From assembly GCA_018241225.1 (NCBI GenBank), contig JAFEEG010000026.1, forward strand, positions 62,001-126,000: a DNA stretch of 64,000 bases. Direction: 5' to 3'. Source of the DNA: Pseudomonadota bacterium (GTDB lineage: Bacteria; Pseudomonadota; Gammaproteobacteria; Burkholderiales; Burkholderiaceae_C). The notes under the pieces were generated by a model. It was not told the origin of the DNA. It was given only the letters and a program-made list of their open reading frames with translations, and made no database searches. Positions 41,967 through 51,148 of this stretch are shown here, piece after piece (position 1 is the stretch's first letter; each line of letters begins with the position of its first letter). Position numbers and translations under genes: made by a program.

Positions 41967-42224
41967 ATGATCACTGCCAAGAAGCAAACTGCGTTCTCAC
42001 GCGCCCTGACCCCCAGCCCCGAACTCGCAGCCATCATTGGCTCCGCGCCTCAGCCACGTACCGAGGTCACCAAGCTGCTGTGGGACTACATCAAGGCGAA
42101 CAATCTCCAGAACCCCGCCAACAAGCGCAACATCCTGTGCGATGCCAAGCTGCAGGCGGTGATGGGGAAGCCGGAGGTGACGATGTTCGAGATGTCGGGA
42201 CTTGTCGGAAAGCATCTCTCCTGA
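41967..42224 (+). CDS. SWIB/MDM2 domain protein
   Basis: An 85-residue protein that is almost entirely a SWIB domain (ALTPSPELAAIIGSAPQPRT, EVTKLLWDYIKANNLQNPAN, KRNILCDAKLQAVMGKPEVT). Stand-alone SWIB proteins occur in many betaproteobacteria and chlamydiae; they are thought to act on DNA topology or chromatin-like structure. It is probably cotranscribed with the NIPSNAP gene starting ten bases downstream. Confidence 0.9.
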   Translation: MITAKKQTAFSRALTPSPELAAIIGSAPQPRTEVTKLLWDYIKANNLQNPANKRNILCDAKLQAVMGKPEVTMFEMSGLVGKHLS

Positions 42225-42233
42225 ACTGACTAC

Positions 42234-42539
42234 TTGGTTACCTGCTACCTTCGATACGTCATCGACCCGTTCAAGCTGAAGGAGTTCGAGCACTACGGCA
42301 AGCTCTGGATTCCGCTCGTCGAGAAGTTTGGCGGGCAGCATCACGGGTACTTTCTGCCGTCGGAAGGAGCAAACAATGTCGCGCTCGCGATGTTCACCTT
42401 TCCGAGTCTTGCGGCCTATGAGGAATACCGCACGGCGTCCGCCAACGATTCAGAGTGCCAGGACGCGTTCAAATACGCAGAAGACACTCGTTGCATCGTC
42501 AGCTACGAACGCAGTTTCTTCAGGCCTGTCTTCGAGTGA
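42234..42539 (+). CDS. NIPSNAP family protein
   Basis: A 101-residue protein with the compact ferredoxin-like NIPSNAP fold: CYLRYVIDPFKLKEFEHYGK, KFGGQHHGYFLPSEGANNVA and CIVSYERSFFRPVFE at the C-terminus. Homologues usually start with Met one or two residues before TCYLRY; here the only start in that place is TTG 42234, with no ATG. This suggests a rare start or a mutated initiator. The function of the family in bacteria is unclear. Confidence 0.8.
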   Translation: MVTCYLRYVIDPFKLKEFEHYGKLWIPLVEKFGGQHHGYFLPSEGANNVALAMFTFPSLAAYEEYRTASANDSECQDAFKYAEDTRCIVSYERSFFRPVFE

Positions 42540-42648
42540 CTGGAGCTACTCGGAATGCCGAGGGCGCTCCTTCCGGTAGACGGCAGACGTTCGCGATCAG
42601 CGCCCGACGAAGGCGTCGTTAGCATGCATGCAATCTGAAGGAATTGCT

Positions 42649-43149
42649 ATGGCCGACCTACCATCACTGGCGATTCTCGCAAGGCGCGTGGGTGCATCCT
42701 TGCGCAGGCGGGGAGAGTCGGTCGCCGTTGTTGAATCTTCAGCAGGGGGGCTGGTTTCCGCATCGCTTCTTGCGATACCCGGGGCCTCCGCCTTCTACCT
42801 TGGAGGTGCGGTCGTCTATTCGAGGCGAGCGGGTCGGGCACTTCTGGGCCTGACCGCTGCCGACCTTGCGGGCATGCGCGGTGAAACCGAGCCCTACGCC
42901 TTGCTCGTCGCTGGGCGGATGCGCGACAGTCACCGCGCAACCTGGGGTCTCAGCGAGAGTGGCGCCTCGGGCCCTTCTGGGAGTCCGTATGGAGACCCAC
43001 CTGGGCGAGTGTGTCTCGCAGTCGTCGGCGCGACTGCCGTGGCCAAGACTGTCGAAACAGGGCGCACCGATCGCGCCACGAACATGGACATGTTCGCGCG
43101 GCACCTGCTCCAGCTCTTTGACGAGGTACTACAAGCAGGTGGCAGCTGA
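42649..43149 (+). CDS. CinA C-terminal domain (nicotinamide-nucleotide amidase-like) protein
   Basis: A 166-residue PncC/CinA-C domain protein. Typical motifs are VAVVESSAGGLVSASLLAIP (catalytic Ser/Lys region), ASAFYLGGAVVYSRRAGRAL and GLSESGASGPSGSPYGDPPG. True PncC deamidates nicotinamide mononucleotide in NAD recycling; divergent versions like this one may have other roles, since GITG/AGP elements are altered to GLSESGASGP. ATG 42649 was chosen because AAGGA lies seven bases upstream; an earlier in-frame ATG is at 42628. Confidence 0.82.
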   Translation: MADLPSLAILARRVGASLRRRGESVAVVESSAGGLVSASLLAIPGASAFYLGGAVVYSRRAGRALLGLTAADLAGMRGETEPYALLVAGRMRDSHRATWGLSESGASGPSGSPYGDPPGRVCLAVVGATAVAKTVETGRTDRATNMDMFARHLLQLFDEVLQAGGS

Positions 43150-43295
43150 GCTGAGCCAGTCTTGACCGGCAACAGCGAGTGCCCGAAACGTCCGCTTCCT
43201 CGATTTGCCGATGACGCGTGCGCGGGCACTTCAGGTGCTCGGGGATTGCCGATTCGATGCAGTCGGTCGGGATCATTGCGGATACTCCTGCTCGT

Positions 43296-44333
43296 TCAGG
43301 CGGCCAGAGGCTGGCGTGCCGGCGCCGCTTCGTCGCCAGCGGGCGCCAGCTGTTCGAAGCGCTCGGGCTCCGGACGCTGGAACACCACCGCCTCGCGGCG
43401 CGTGCGGTTGAGCAGCAGGCGCGTGACGTCCGGCCGCGAGTAGTGGCCGCTCGGGTCGGCGGCGGCCTTGGCCAGCGAGATCATGCCGAGATCGATGTCA
43501 GCGACGACCAGCCCTTCCTGGTCCTCGGACAAGTTGCTGCCCAGCGGCGAGCCGTCCGGCCCGTAGATTCGCGCATAGCCGCCGCCCACGCGCAGCATCT
43601 GCTGCTTGCCGGGATCGGTGCACAGCAGGTCGCTCATTGGCTGCGAAACGATGGCACAGGGGGCCAGCACGAAGCACTGACCTTCGGCCGCGTAGATTTG
43701 GCTGGCGGCATTGTTGACTTCCGGCCCGAGCGCATACGCGGCACCGCGGTAGAGCGAGAAGCTCGGCCAAGCGGCGCAGTGGATCTGCTCGTTCTGTGCG
43801 TAGAGCGCGTACTTGCTGAGCGGCTGCAGGTGCTCCCAGCAGCATAGCGAGCCGATGTTGCCGATGGGCGTCTCGCAAACAGCCAGGTCGGCGCCGTCGC
43901 CTTCGCCGAAGACCGTGCGCTCGACGTGCGTCGGTTTGAGTTTGCGGCGTGTCTGCACGGTGCGGCCTTGGTCGTCGATCAGAGCCTGAGCGATGTAGAG
44001 GCTACCGGCGGCTTTTTCGCTGAAGCCGGTCGAAAGCCAAATGCGGTGCTTCTTCGCGGCCTCGCGCAGGCGGTCGAACTCGGGCGAGTCGATCACCAGG
44101 GAGTTATCGTGGTAGCGCTGCACGAACTGCATTCCCCAGGCCGGCGAGTCGAGCCAGATCCACCAGGGATAGCCGGGCAGCCAAGTCTCCGGAAAGGCGA
44201 TCAGCTTCACGCCCTGGGCAGCAGCCTGCTCCATAAGGCCGATGGTCTTGTCGATGGTGGCATCGAGGTCGAGGAACACGGGTGCGGCCTGCACAGCGGC
44301 AACGCGTATCTGGGGATGGGCTGGTCGGGTCAT
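43296..44333 (-). CDS. Nitrilase (carbon-nitrogen hydrolase superfamily)
   Basis: A 345-residue enzyme. The catalytic triad is visible: Glu49 in IAFPETWLPGYPWW, Lys131 in RRKLKPTHVERTVFGEGDG and Cys165 in GSLCCWEHLQPLSKY. These are signatures of true nitrilases, which convert nitriles to carboxylic acids and ammonia, rather than amidases. No signal peptide; cytoplasmic, probably a spiral oligomer. ATG 44333 is supported by CCGGAGATT upstream. It is divergent from an AraC regulator, an arrangement known for inducible nitrilase genes. Aliphatic versus aryl specificity cannot be called by eye. Confidence 0.9.
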   Translation of the reverse strand: MTRPAHPQIRVAAVQAAPVFLDLDATIDKTIGLMEQAAAQGVKLIAFPETWLPGYPWWIWLDSPAWGMQFVQRYHDNSLVIDSPEFDRLREAAKKHRIWLSTGFSEKAAGSLYIAQALIDDQGRTVQTRRKLKPTHVERTVFGEGDGADLAVCETPIGNIGSLCCWEHLQPLSKYALYAQNEQIHCAAWPSFSLYRGAAYALGPEVNNAASQIYAAEGQCFVLAPCAIVSQPMSDLLCTDPGKQQMLRVGGGYARIYGPDGSPLGSNLSEDQEGLVVADIDLGMISLAKAAADPSGHYSRPDVTRLLLNRTRREAVVFQRPEPERFEQLAPAGDEAAPARQPLAA

Positions 44334-44515
44334 GGTCAATCTCCGGTGACGTGGAAGAAGGGGCGTCGCGGTCGGTCGTGCTGCGGGTTGGCACGCTGGC
44401 ATGTCGGTTGCGAGTAGCGTAAATTCGCCGACGGAGTTCGGCTTGTTCAAAACTCGCGCCGTTCTTGTTCCAACCTGTCGTTGCCGTTGCTTCGCCCTCC
44501 TCAAAAGGCCCCGCC

Positions 44516-45478
44516 ATGAACGCCTTGCTTAGCACCGATGCGGTTCCGCGCGCGCAGCGCCTCGCCTACTGGACGGACATGATCTGCAACGTCTATGTCC
44601 AGCTCGCCTGCGATGCGGTGCGGCCGGACGATGCAGGCGGTTTCAGTGGGCACCTCCGCCAACACACGCTGCCTGGGCTAGACCTGTCAGTGGTCACCTC
44701 GAGCCCGCAGAGCGTGACGCGCACGCCCAGTCACATCGCACGGGCCAGTGACGACTACTTCCTGGTCAGCATCCAGGCTCGCGGCCGGGGTGTCGTGCGC
44801 CAGGATGGGCGCGACGCGGTGCTGGAGGTGGGCGACTTCGCGCTCTACGACAGCACGCGGTCTTACCAGTTGCTGTTCGAGGATGCGTTCGAGCAGATCG
44901 TGCTGAAGCTGCCCGGGGAACGGCTGCGCAGCGTGCTGCGTGACACCGAAGCTCTTACTGCCACTACTGTGTCGGGCCGCGAGGGCGCGGGGCATCTGCT
45001 GCTTGGCATGCTGCGCACCTTGCGCGAGGACATCTACACGCTGCAACCGGCTTCTGCGCTCGCAGTCGCCGAAGGTGTGCAGAGCATCTTGGTGGCTGGC
45101 CTGCAGACCTTGCCGGCACTGCGCGCGCCGAGCCTGAGCAACCTCACCGCCTATCACCTGGCGCGCGTGAAGCGGCGCATCGACGAGCAGCTAGACGAGC
45201 CGCTGCTCTCCGTCGGCAGCCTGGCGCTGGAACTTGGGCTCTCCGAAAGTCAGATCCACCGGCTGTTCAAGAACGAGCCGGTCACTGTCTCGCGCTACAT
45301 CTGGGAGCGTCGGCTCGATGCATGCAGTCGTGATCTGCTCGATCCGCGCTTAGCCGGGCGGCCGCTGGCCGAGATCGCCTATGCCCGCGGCTTCAACGAC
45401 GCGGCGCACTTCAGTCGCGCGTTCCGCGATCGCTTCGGTTGTTCGCCGCGGGAGTGGCGACAGCAGCGGGTGCACTGA
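44516..45478 (+). CDS. AraC family regulator, probably of the nitrilase gene
   Basis: A 320-residue regulator. The N-terminal AraC-binding-like domain (DDYFLVSIQARGRGVVRQDG, VGDFALYDSTRSYQLLFEDA, ERLRSVLRDTE) is the type seen in NitR, AlkR and FeaR relatives. The C-terminal double HTH reads DEPLLSVGSLALELGLSESQ, HRLFKNEPVTVSRYIWERRL and GFNDAAHFSRAFRDRFGCSP. The gene is divergent from the nitrilase with a 182-base shared promoter region. It likely activates the nitrilase in presence of nitrile or product. Confidence 0.9.
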   Translation: MNALLSTDAVPRAQRLAYWTDMICNVYVQLACDAVRPDDAGGFSGHLRQHTLPGLDLSVVTSSPQSVTRTPSHIARASDDYFLVSIQARGRGVVRQDGRDAVLEVGDFALYDSTRSYQLLFEDAFEQIVLKLPGERLRSVLRDTEALTATTVSGREGAGHLLLGMLRTLREDIYTLQPASALAVAEGVQSILVAGLQTLPALRAPSLSNLTAYHLARVKRRIDEQLDEPLLSVGSLALELGLSESQIHRLFKNEPVTVSRYIWERRLDACSRDLLDPRLAGRPLAEIAYARGFNDAAHFSRAFRDRFGCSPREWRQQRVH

Positions 45479-45790
45479 GAGACCAACTCGTCCCGGACGG
45501 AGTAGCAGCTTGCCTATCGCGCGCGGGTCAAAGCCGACACCTCTCTGGTCGCTAGTTTTCTGCCACTCCAAAATCGAAGCTCAACCTAAGGCTGCTCTGC
45601 GAGCCAACTGTCGCACTGACTCTCCGCTTTCCCGAAAGCACAACTTCCGCAGTGGGCAACGGACCAGACCCTAGACCTGGCATCAGGGGACTTCAGCTTT
45701 CGCTGCCGGTCTGCCTGTCCTTCTGCGGCACGCGCCGGGCGCCGACAGAGGGCTGTATGTGGTTGGGCAACGCGTTGCGCTTACCAACTG
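45479..45790. other. Gene-free spacer between AraC and IclR genes
   Basis: A 312-base stretch between convergent genes. Short frames here show no family features. It contains copy D of the dispersed repeat at 45696-45706. No clear U-tailed terminator was found. Confidence 0.5.
45696..45706 (-). repeat. Dispersed intergenic repeat, copy D (reverse, short)
   Basis: Reverse strand reads GCAGCGAAAGC, the first 11 bases of the repeat seen at 11517, 35346 and 52319. Confidence 0.3.
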
Positions 45791-46615
45791 TCAATCTTCC
45801 TGATCTTGATACCCCAGCGTGGTACTGATCGCTGCGGCTTCTTGTTGTACGGCCCTTGCGATCGGCCCACCAACCGCGGCATCAAAGCCACCCGTCGCCC
45901 CAAGCGCGGTCAACACAGCGCACACCCGACCGGTGTGGTCATGCAGCGGCGCAGATACCGCACTGATACCGCGTAGGTTTGTGTCGCGCACCGAGGCGCA
46001 GCCGGCCTTGCGCACGGATTGGCGCAGCGCCTCGACCGGCTCCTTGGCGCTCAGTGAGGCCCGTTGCTCAGGCGAGGCCTGCGCCAATTCTTCCAGAGCC
46101 ATGGCCTGGACGGCACGTTCGTCTAGATAAGCGAGGAACGCGCGGCCCGTGGCCGACCATAGCAGGGGCAGTACCGAGCCGACCCGAACATTCACGGTGA
46201 CCGGCAGGCCAGGCTCCTCGAAGCGCACGATGGTCGGGCCCTTGTTCCCCATCACGGCGATGAAGCAGGTCACCTCCAACGATTCGCGCAGCCGCACCAG
46301 CGCCGGCTCGGCAGCCCGGATGGGGTCGGCTTGGCGCATGGCCGCCATGCCGATCCGTATCGCCTCCGGTCCTAGGAAGTACTGCTGCGTGCCCGTGTCC
46401 TGTGACACCAGTCCTTCCTCGGCCAAGCTGGCCAGGTACCGGTGGACCTTGGCCGTCGCTTCCTGCACGTGCGACGACAGTGCTGTCAGCGTCGCGCGGC
46501 CTCCGAGGTCCGCTAGGCCCTTGAGCACGGCCATGCCGGTTTCGGCGGCCTGTACACGCTGGCGACGCTCGCGCGGACGGTCAGGGGAGGGCTGGGAAGT
46601 GCGGTTTTCGGGCAT
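45791..46615 (-). CDS. IclR family transcriptional regulator
   Basis: A 274-residue regulator. The winged HTH (AAETGMAVLKGLADLGGRAT, EATAKVHRYLASLAEEGLVS) is followed by the effector domain (PTIVRFEEPGLPVTVNVRVG, SVLPLLWSATGRAFLAYLDE, DTNLRGISAVSAPLHDHTGR). ATG 46615 is preferred; the frame continues upstream but without IclR features. It is divergent from the Bug-P450-hydrolase operon, with a perfect direct repeat in between. It probably responds to the aromatic or carboxylate substrate of that operon. Confidence 0.88.
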   Translation of the reverse strand: MPENRTSQPSPDRPRERRQRVQAAETGMAVLKGLADLGGRATLTALSSHVQEATAKVHRYLASLAEEGLVSQDTGTQQYFLGPEAIRIGMAAMRQADPIRAAEPALVRLRESLEVTCFIAVMGNKGPTIVRFEEPGLPVTVNVRVGSVLPLLWSATGRAFLAYLDERAVQAMALEELAQASPEQRASLSAKEPVEALRQSVRKAGCASVRDTNLRGISAVSAPLHDHTGRVCAVLTALGATGGFDAAVGGPIARAVQQEAAAISTTLGYQDQED

Positions 46616-46665
46616 GCAGAGGGACAGATCGGTTTCGGCGATTGTCAGGGTTAGTCTGGAGGTTT

Positions 46666-46697
46666 CAATTACGCAATGCGGACAACAATTACGCAAT
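46666..46697. promoter_or_regulatory. Perfect 12-nt direct repeat, candidate IclR operator
   Basis: CAATTACGCAAT occurs at 46666-46677 and again at 46686-46697, exactly 20 bases apart, about two helical turns. Each unit contains ATT-N4-AAT arms. The pair lies between the divergent IclR gene and the Bug receptor gene, 31 bases before the latter's ATG, in the expected place for a repressor or activator. Confidence 0.65.
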
Positions 46698-46728
46698 AGA
46701 TGAACACCCTGCCTGCAAAGGAACCTTC

Positions 46729-47697
46729 ATGAAGAAGCTGATCGCCACCTGCCTGCTCGCGTTGCCGCTGGTCGCCCCTCTCACCGCACAGGCACAGGCC
46801 TGGCCGTCCAAGCCGGTTCGCTGGCTGGTTCCCTACCCTGCAGGGGGCGGGTCGGACTTCCTGGCGCGCACCATCGGCCAGCAGCTGTCCACCCAGATCA
46901 GCCAGCCCGTCCTGGTGGACAACAAGCCGGGCGGCAACACCGCGATCGCGGCCGCCGATGTGGTCCGTTCCGCCCCAGACGGCAACACCGTGCTGTCGGC
47001 AGACAACGGCACGCTGGTGTTCAACCCGGCGCTCTACAAGTCGCTGAGCTACAGCCCGACCAAGGACCTGGCCCCGGTGACCTTGATGGGCCGCTTCCCC
47101 ATGATCCTGGTGGTCGCCCCGAACGTGACGGCCAAGGACGCCAAGGAATTCATTGCCCAGGCCAAGGCCAATCCGGATGGCATCAACTACGCGTCTGCCG
47201 GTGCCGGCAGCCCGCATCACCTGGCGATGGAGCTGCTCAGGACCGAGGCCGGCCTCAAGATGAACCACGCCCCGTACCGCGGCGCCGCGCCGGCGCTCGC
47301 CGACGTGGCCGGCGGGCAGGTGCCGGCCATGATGGTCGACCTGGCTGCGGGTGCCGGCTTCATCAAGGGCGGCAAGGTCCGGCCCCTGGCCGTGGCGAAC
47401 GCCAAGCGCCTGCCCCAGCTGCCGGACGTCCCGACCTTCGCAGAACTCGGCTTCAAGAACGTCGAGGCCGCCGCCCTCGTGGGCATGGTGGTGCCCGCAG
47501 CCACGCCCGCAGACGTGGTGGCGTCACTCAACAAGCAGGTGGTCTCGGCCATCAACGCCCCCGACGTCCACAAGAAGCTGGTGGACTTCGGCGTGGAGCC
47601 CGTGGGCAACACGCCGGCCCAGTTCGCCGAGCTGCTCAAGACCGAGACGACGCGCTGGCACAAGCTCATCCGCGATCTGAACATCACCCTGGACTGA
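46729..47697 (+). CDS. Bug-family (TctC-type) solute-binding protein
   Basis: A 322-residue periplasmic receptor. Signal peptide MKKLIATCLLALPLVAPLTA ends near residue 24. Family motifs are WPSKPVRWLVPYPAGGGSDF, VDNKPGGNTAIAAADVVRSA, NYASAGAGSPHHLAMELLRT and HAPYRGAAPALADVAGGQVP. AAAGGA stands seven bases before the ATG. It heads an operon with the P450 fusion and a hydrolase, so the ligand is probably the P450 substrate or a product acid. No TctA/TctB partner is nearby. Confidence 0.92.
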   Translation: MKKLIATCLLALPLVAPLTAQAQAWPSKPVRWLVPYPAGGGSDFLARTIGQQLSTQISQPVLVDNKPGGNTAIAAADVVRSAPDGNTVLSADNGTLVFNPALYKSLSYSPTKDLAPVTLMGRFPMILVVAPNVTAKDAKEFIAQAKANPDGINYASAGAGSPHHLAMELLRTEAGLKMNHAPYRGAAPALADVAGGQVPAMMVDLAAGAGFIKGGKVRPLAVANAKRLPQLPDVPTFAELGFKNVEAAALVGMVVPAATPADVVASLNKQVVSAINAPDVHKKLVDFGVEPVGNTPAQFAELLKTETTRWHKLIRDLNITLD

Positions 47698-47771
47698 TCT
47701 TCCATCTTGCCGCTCGCGTGGCGGCCGGCCCTGGCGGAAAGCCGGGGCCATTTGTCTTTCGGAGTCCGACC

Positions 47772-50129
47772 ATGAACCCTGCTTCCACCACGGCTGTCCC
47801 GGCCAGCGGCGGCTGCGCCTTCGCCCATGGGGCCCAGCAAGAACAGCGCTCGCCCACCGGCTGCCCCGTCAGCCACCGTGCGGCCGAGTTCGACCCCTTC
47901 AGCGACGGCTACCAGCAGGATCCGCCCGAGTACGTGCGGTGGGCCCGCGAGCAGGAGCCCGTCTTTTTCAGCCCGCAGCTGGGCTACTGGGTGGTGACGC
48001 GCTACGAGGACATCAAAGCCATCTTCCGCGACAACCTCACCTTCAGTCCTTCCATCGCGCTGGAGAAGATCACGCCAACCGGCCCTGAGGCCAACGCGGT
48101 GCTCGCCAGCTACGGCTTCGCCCTCAACCGCACGCTGGTCAACGAGGACGAGCCGGCGCACATGCCGCGCCGCCGCGCGCTGATGGAGCCATTCACCCCC
48201 GAGCACCTTGTGAAACACGAGCCGCTCGTGCGTCAGCTTGCCCGCGAGTACGTCGATCGTTTCATCGACGAAGGCCGGGCCGACCTGGTCGACCAGATGC
48301 TGTGGGAAGTGCCACTCACCGTGGCCTTGCACTTCCTGGGTGTGCCCGAGGAAGACATGGACACGCTGCGCAAGTACAGCATCGCGCACACCGTCAACAC
48401 GTGGGGTCGCCCCAAGCCGGAAGAACAGGTCGAGGTCGCTCACGCGGTGGGCAACTTCTGGCAGTTCGCTGGCAAGGTGCTCGAGAAGATGCGCCAGGAC
48501 CCGGACGCCGAAGGCTGGATGCAGTACGGCATCCGCAAGCAGAAGGAGTTTCCGGAGGTCGTCACGGACTCCTACCTGCATTCCATGATGATGGCCGGCA
48601 TCGTCGCGGCACACGAGACCACCGCCAATGCCACGGCAAATGCGATGAAGCTGCTTCTGCAGCATCCCTCCGCCTGGCGAGACATCTGCGCGGACCCCGC
48701 CCTGATTCCCAACGCCGTGGAAGAGTGCCTCCGGCACAACGGCTCCGTGGCCGCGTGGCGGCGCCTCGCGACCAAGGATGTCACCGTCGGCGGCATCGAC
48801 ATCCCCGCCGGCAGCAAGCTCCTGATCGTCACCTCCTCGGCCAACCACGACGAGGCCCGCTTTGCCGATGCCGACCTGTTCGACATCCGCCGCGACAATG
48901 CGAGCGACCACCTGACCTTCGGCTACGGCTCGCACCAGTGCATGGGCAAGAACCTGGCACGCATGGAGATGCAGGTGTTCCTCGAGGAGTTCACCCGGCG
49001 ACTGCCCCATATGCAGATTGCGGAGCAGCGCTTCAGCTACGTGCCCAACACCTCGTTCCGCGGTCCGGAGCACCTGTGGGTGCAGTGGGATCCGGCGCAG
49101 AACCCCGAACGCCGCGACCCGTCGTTGCGGACCGAGCCGCGTGCCGGCGTCCGCATCGGCGAGCCTTCGGCCCATGCCATCACCCGGCCCGTGGTGGTGC
49201 AAAGTGCCACCCAGGTCGCGGACGGCATCGTGCGCCTTCGGCTTGCCGCACCGGATGGCCGGCCGATGCCGCGCTGGTCCCCGGGCTCGCACATCGACCT
49301 GGAGTGCGGCGACACCGGACTGTCGCGCCAGTACTCGCTGTGCGGCGACCCGGAGGACGTCTCGGTGCTCGAGATCGCGGTCCTCCACGACCCGCAGAGC
49401 CGGGGCGGTTCCGCCTGGGTGCACGCCCACGTCAAAGCGGGCGACCGCCTGCGAATCCGCGGTCCACGCAACCACTTTCGGCTGAATGAAGACGCACGCC
49501 GACTCATCCTGGTCGCCGGTGGCATCGGCATCACGCCCATCGCAGCGATGGCGCGCCGGGCGCTTGCCCTGGGCATCGACTACGAGTTGCACTACTGCGG
49601 GCGCAAGCAAGCCGGCATGGCCTTCGCCGATGAGCTTCTCGCCATGCACGGTGAGCGGTTGAAGCTCCATGTGAGCAGCGAAGGCTCCCGGCTCGACCTG
49701 GCAGCACTGCTCGCGACGCCAGAAGACGGCACGCAGGTCTACGCCTGTGGACCCCTTCGTATGCTGGAGGCGCTGGAAGAGGTGTGCGCCCATTGGTCGG
49801 AAGACACGCTGAAGGTGGAGCACTTCGAATCCACGCTCGGAACCCTCGATCCCACCCAGGAGCATGCCTTCGAGGTCGAGCTCAAGGATTCGGGATTGAC
49901 CTTGCCAGTACGGGCCGACCAGACGCTTCTGGCGGCGCTGCGCGCCGCGAACATTGACGTCCAGAGCGATTGTGAAGAGGGGCTGTGCGGCTCCTGCGAA
50001 GTGCGAGTGATCTCCGGTGCGGTCGACCACCGCGACGTGGTCCTCACCCGTTCCGAGCGCGAGGCCGGACAACGCATGATGAGTTGCTGCTCACGCGCAT
50101 GCGGTGAGCGCCTCGTGCTCGAACTGTAG
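47772..50129 (+). CDS. Self-sufficient cytochrome P450 (class VII, CYP116B-like) fused to FMN reductase and 2Fe-2S ferredoxin
   Basis: A 785-residue monooxygenase. The P450 domain (about residues 1-445) has the I-helix AGIVAAHETTANA, ExxR in NAVEECLRHN and the heme loop FGYGSHQCMGKNLAR with the thiolate Cys. A linker leads to a phthalate dioxygenase reductase-like part (about 465-690: PGSHIDLECGDTGLSRQYSL, LILVAGGIGITPIAAMARRA, YACGPLRMLEALEE). The C-terminal ferredoxin has the CEEGLCGSCEVRV cluster motif plus a distal Cys. Electrons flow NAD(P)H to FMN to 2Fe-2S to heme. Family members hydroxylate or dealkylate aromatics, alkanes and thiocarbamates. It is followed 57 bases later by an alpha/beta hydrolase. 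Confidence 0.93.
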   Translation: MNPASTTAVPASGGCAFAHGAQQEQRSPTGCPVSHRAAEFDPFSDGYQQDPPEYVRWAREQEPVFFSPQLGYWVVTRYEDIKAIFRDNLTFSPSIALEKITPTGPEANAVLASYGFALNRTLVNEDEPAHMPRRRALMEPFTPEHLVKHEPLVRQLAREYVDRFIDEGRADLVDQMLWEVPLTVALHFLGVPEEDMDTLRKYSIAHTVNTWGRPKPEEQVEVAHAVGNFWQFAGKVLEKMRQDPDAEGWMQYGIRKQKEFPEVVTDSYLHSMMMAGIVAAHETTANATANAMKLLLQHPSAWRDICADPALIPNAVEECLRHNGSVAAWRRLATKDVTVGGIDIPAGSKLLIVTSSANHDEARFADADLFDIRRDNASDHLTFGYGSHQCMGKNLARMEMQVFLEEFTRRLPHMQIAEQRFSYVPNTSFRGPEHLWVQWDPAQNPERRDPSLRTEPRAGVRIGEPSAHAITRPVVVQSATQVADGIVRLRLAAPDGRPMPRWSPGSHIDLECGDTGLSRQYSLCGDPEDVSVLEIAVLHDPQSRGGSAWVHAHVKAGDRLRIRGPRNHFRLNEDARRLILVAGGIGITPIAAMARRALALGIDYELHYCGRKQAGMAFADELLAMHGERLKLHVSSEGSRLDLAALLATPEDGTQVYACGPLRMLEALEEVCAHWSEDTLKVEHFESTLGTLDPTQEHAFEVELKDSGLTLPVRADQTLLAALRAANIDVQSDCEEGLCGSCEVRVISGAVDHRDVVLTRSEREAGQRMMSCCSRACGERLVLEL

Positions 50130-50186
50130 CCCGAGGGCAGGGCATCGGGTAACCTGCGCGCCTCCAAGAACAAGCGGGACTACCTG

Positions 50187-50939
50187 ATGCACATCGAACA
50201 AGGCGGACAAGGCCCGGACCTGCTCGTGTTGCTGCACGGTTTGGGCGCCACCGGGGCGGTGTGGTCGCCCATGTGCGCCGATGCCGGCGAACGCTGGCGC
50301 GGGCGCTGGCTCGGCATGGACCTCCCGGGCCATGGCGGCTCGGACCCGCAGGATTCGTACGCGATCGGGCAGTATGCGGCCACCGTTGCGCGAACCATAC
50401 TGCCGCACGTCGACAGGGCAGGGCGCGTCGTGATACTCGGACACTCCCTGGGCGGCGTAATTAGTCTGGCACTCGCGACCGGTTGGTTCGGCGTGGCTCC
50501 GCACCGTGTCTTCGGCGCCGGCATCAAGGTCGCCTGGAACGACGACGAGCTGCGGCGCATGGAGACGCTGGCAGCGCAGCCGGTGAAGTATTTCTCGACG
50601 CAGGCGGAGGCGGCCGACCGCTATCTCAAGGTTTCCGGGCTCTCCGGCATTGCTACTGCCGAGTCACCGGTCGCGATGCGCGGCGTGGCGCAGGAGGCCG
50701 CAGGCTGGCGCCTAGCCATGGACCCTCGCGCATTCGGAGTTGGCAAGCCGCCCATCGGGGACCTGATGAAGCTGGCGAAGTGCCCGGCGCTCCTGGGCCG
50801 CGCTGCCAATGACGCGCTGGTCACGATGGAGCAATTGCAGGCCATCGATCCGCAAGCCGCCGATCTCGGCCCTTACGGCCACAACGTGATGGTCGAGGCG
50901 CCCGCGCAGGTCTGGGATTGGATGGACGCGCATGCGTGA
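50187..50939 (+). CDS. Alpha/beta hydrolase
   Basis: A 250-residue hydrolase with oxyanion LLHGLGATGAVW, DLPGHGGSDP and nucleophile elbow GHSLGG (Ser about residue 87). A candidate acid is in LLGRAANDALVTMEQ, and His in YGHNVMVEAP near 233. No signal peptide, so cytoplasmic. Downstream of the P450 fusion, it may hydrolyse a lactone, ester or ring-cleavage product of that pathway. Confidence 0.88.
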   Translation: MHIEQGGQGPDLLVLLHGLGATGAVWSPMCADAGERWRGRWLGMDLPGHGGSDPQDSYAIGQYAATVARTILPHVDRAGRVVILGHSLGGVISLALATGWFGVAPHRVFGAGIKVAWNDDELRRMETLAAQPVKYFSTQAEAADRYLKVSGLSGIATAESPVAMRGVAQEAAGWRLAMDPRAFGVGKPPIGDLMKLAKCPALLGRAANDALVTMEQLQAIDPQAADLGPYGHNVMVEAPAQVWDWMDAHA

Positions 50940-51148
50940 AATAGGGCATCCCGTGCGGGCAATGAGTGAGGCCAAGAACTCAACCTGCCGCCAATTCTCT
51001 GGGTCGTGACAAGTCGCCCGCGCGGGAGCAACTGAGGTGTCCCGAGCCATAGGCAGGCTCAGGGTTGCGCGCAATGAATGACCTCAAGGCCGATTGCGGT
51101 CATTCGGCGAGGCGTCAGCTTCACTCGTGTTGCAAGCTCATGGCGAGA

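Noticed and set aside
47217-50072. Very long open frame (951 codons) on the reverse strand across the P450 gene
   Set aside because: It is the GC-rich shadow of the P450-reductase fusion; no family features, no ribosome site, and the forward frame has all catalytic motifs.
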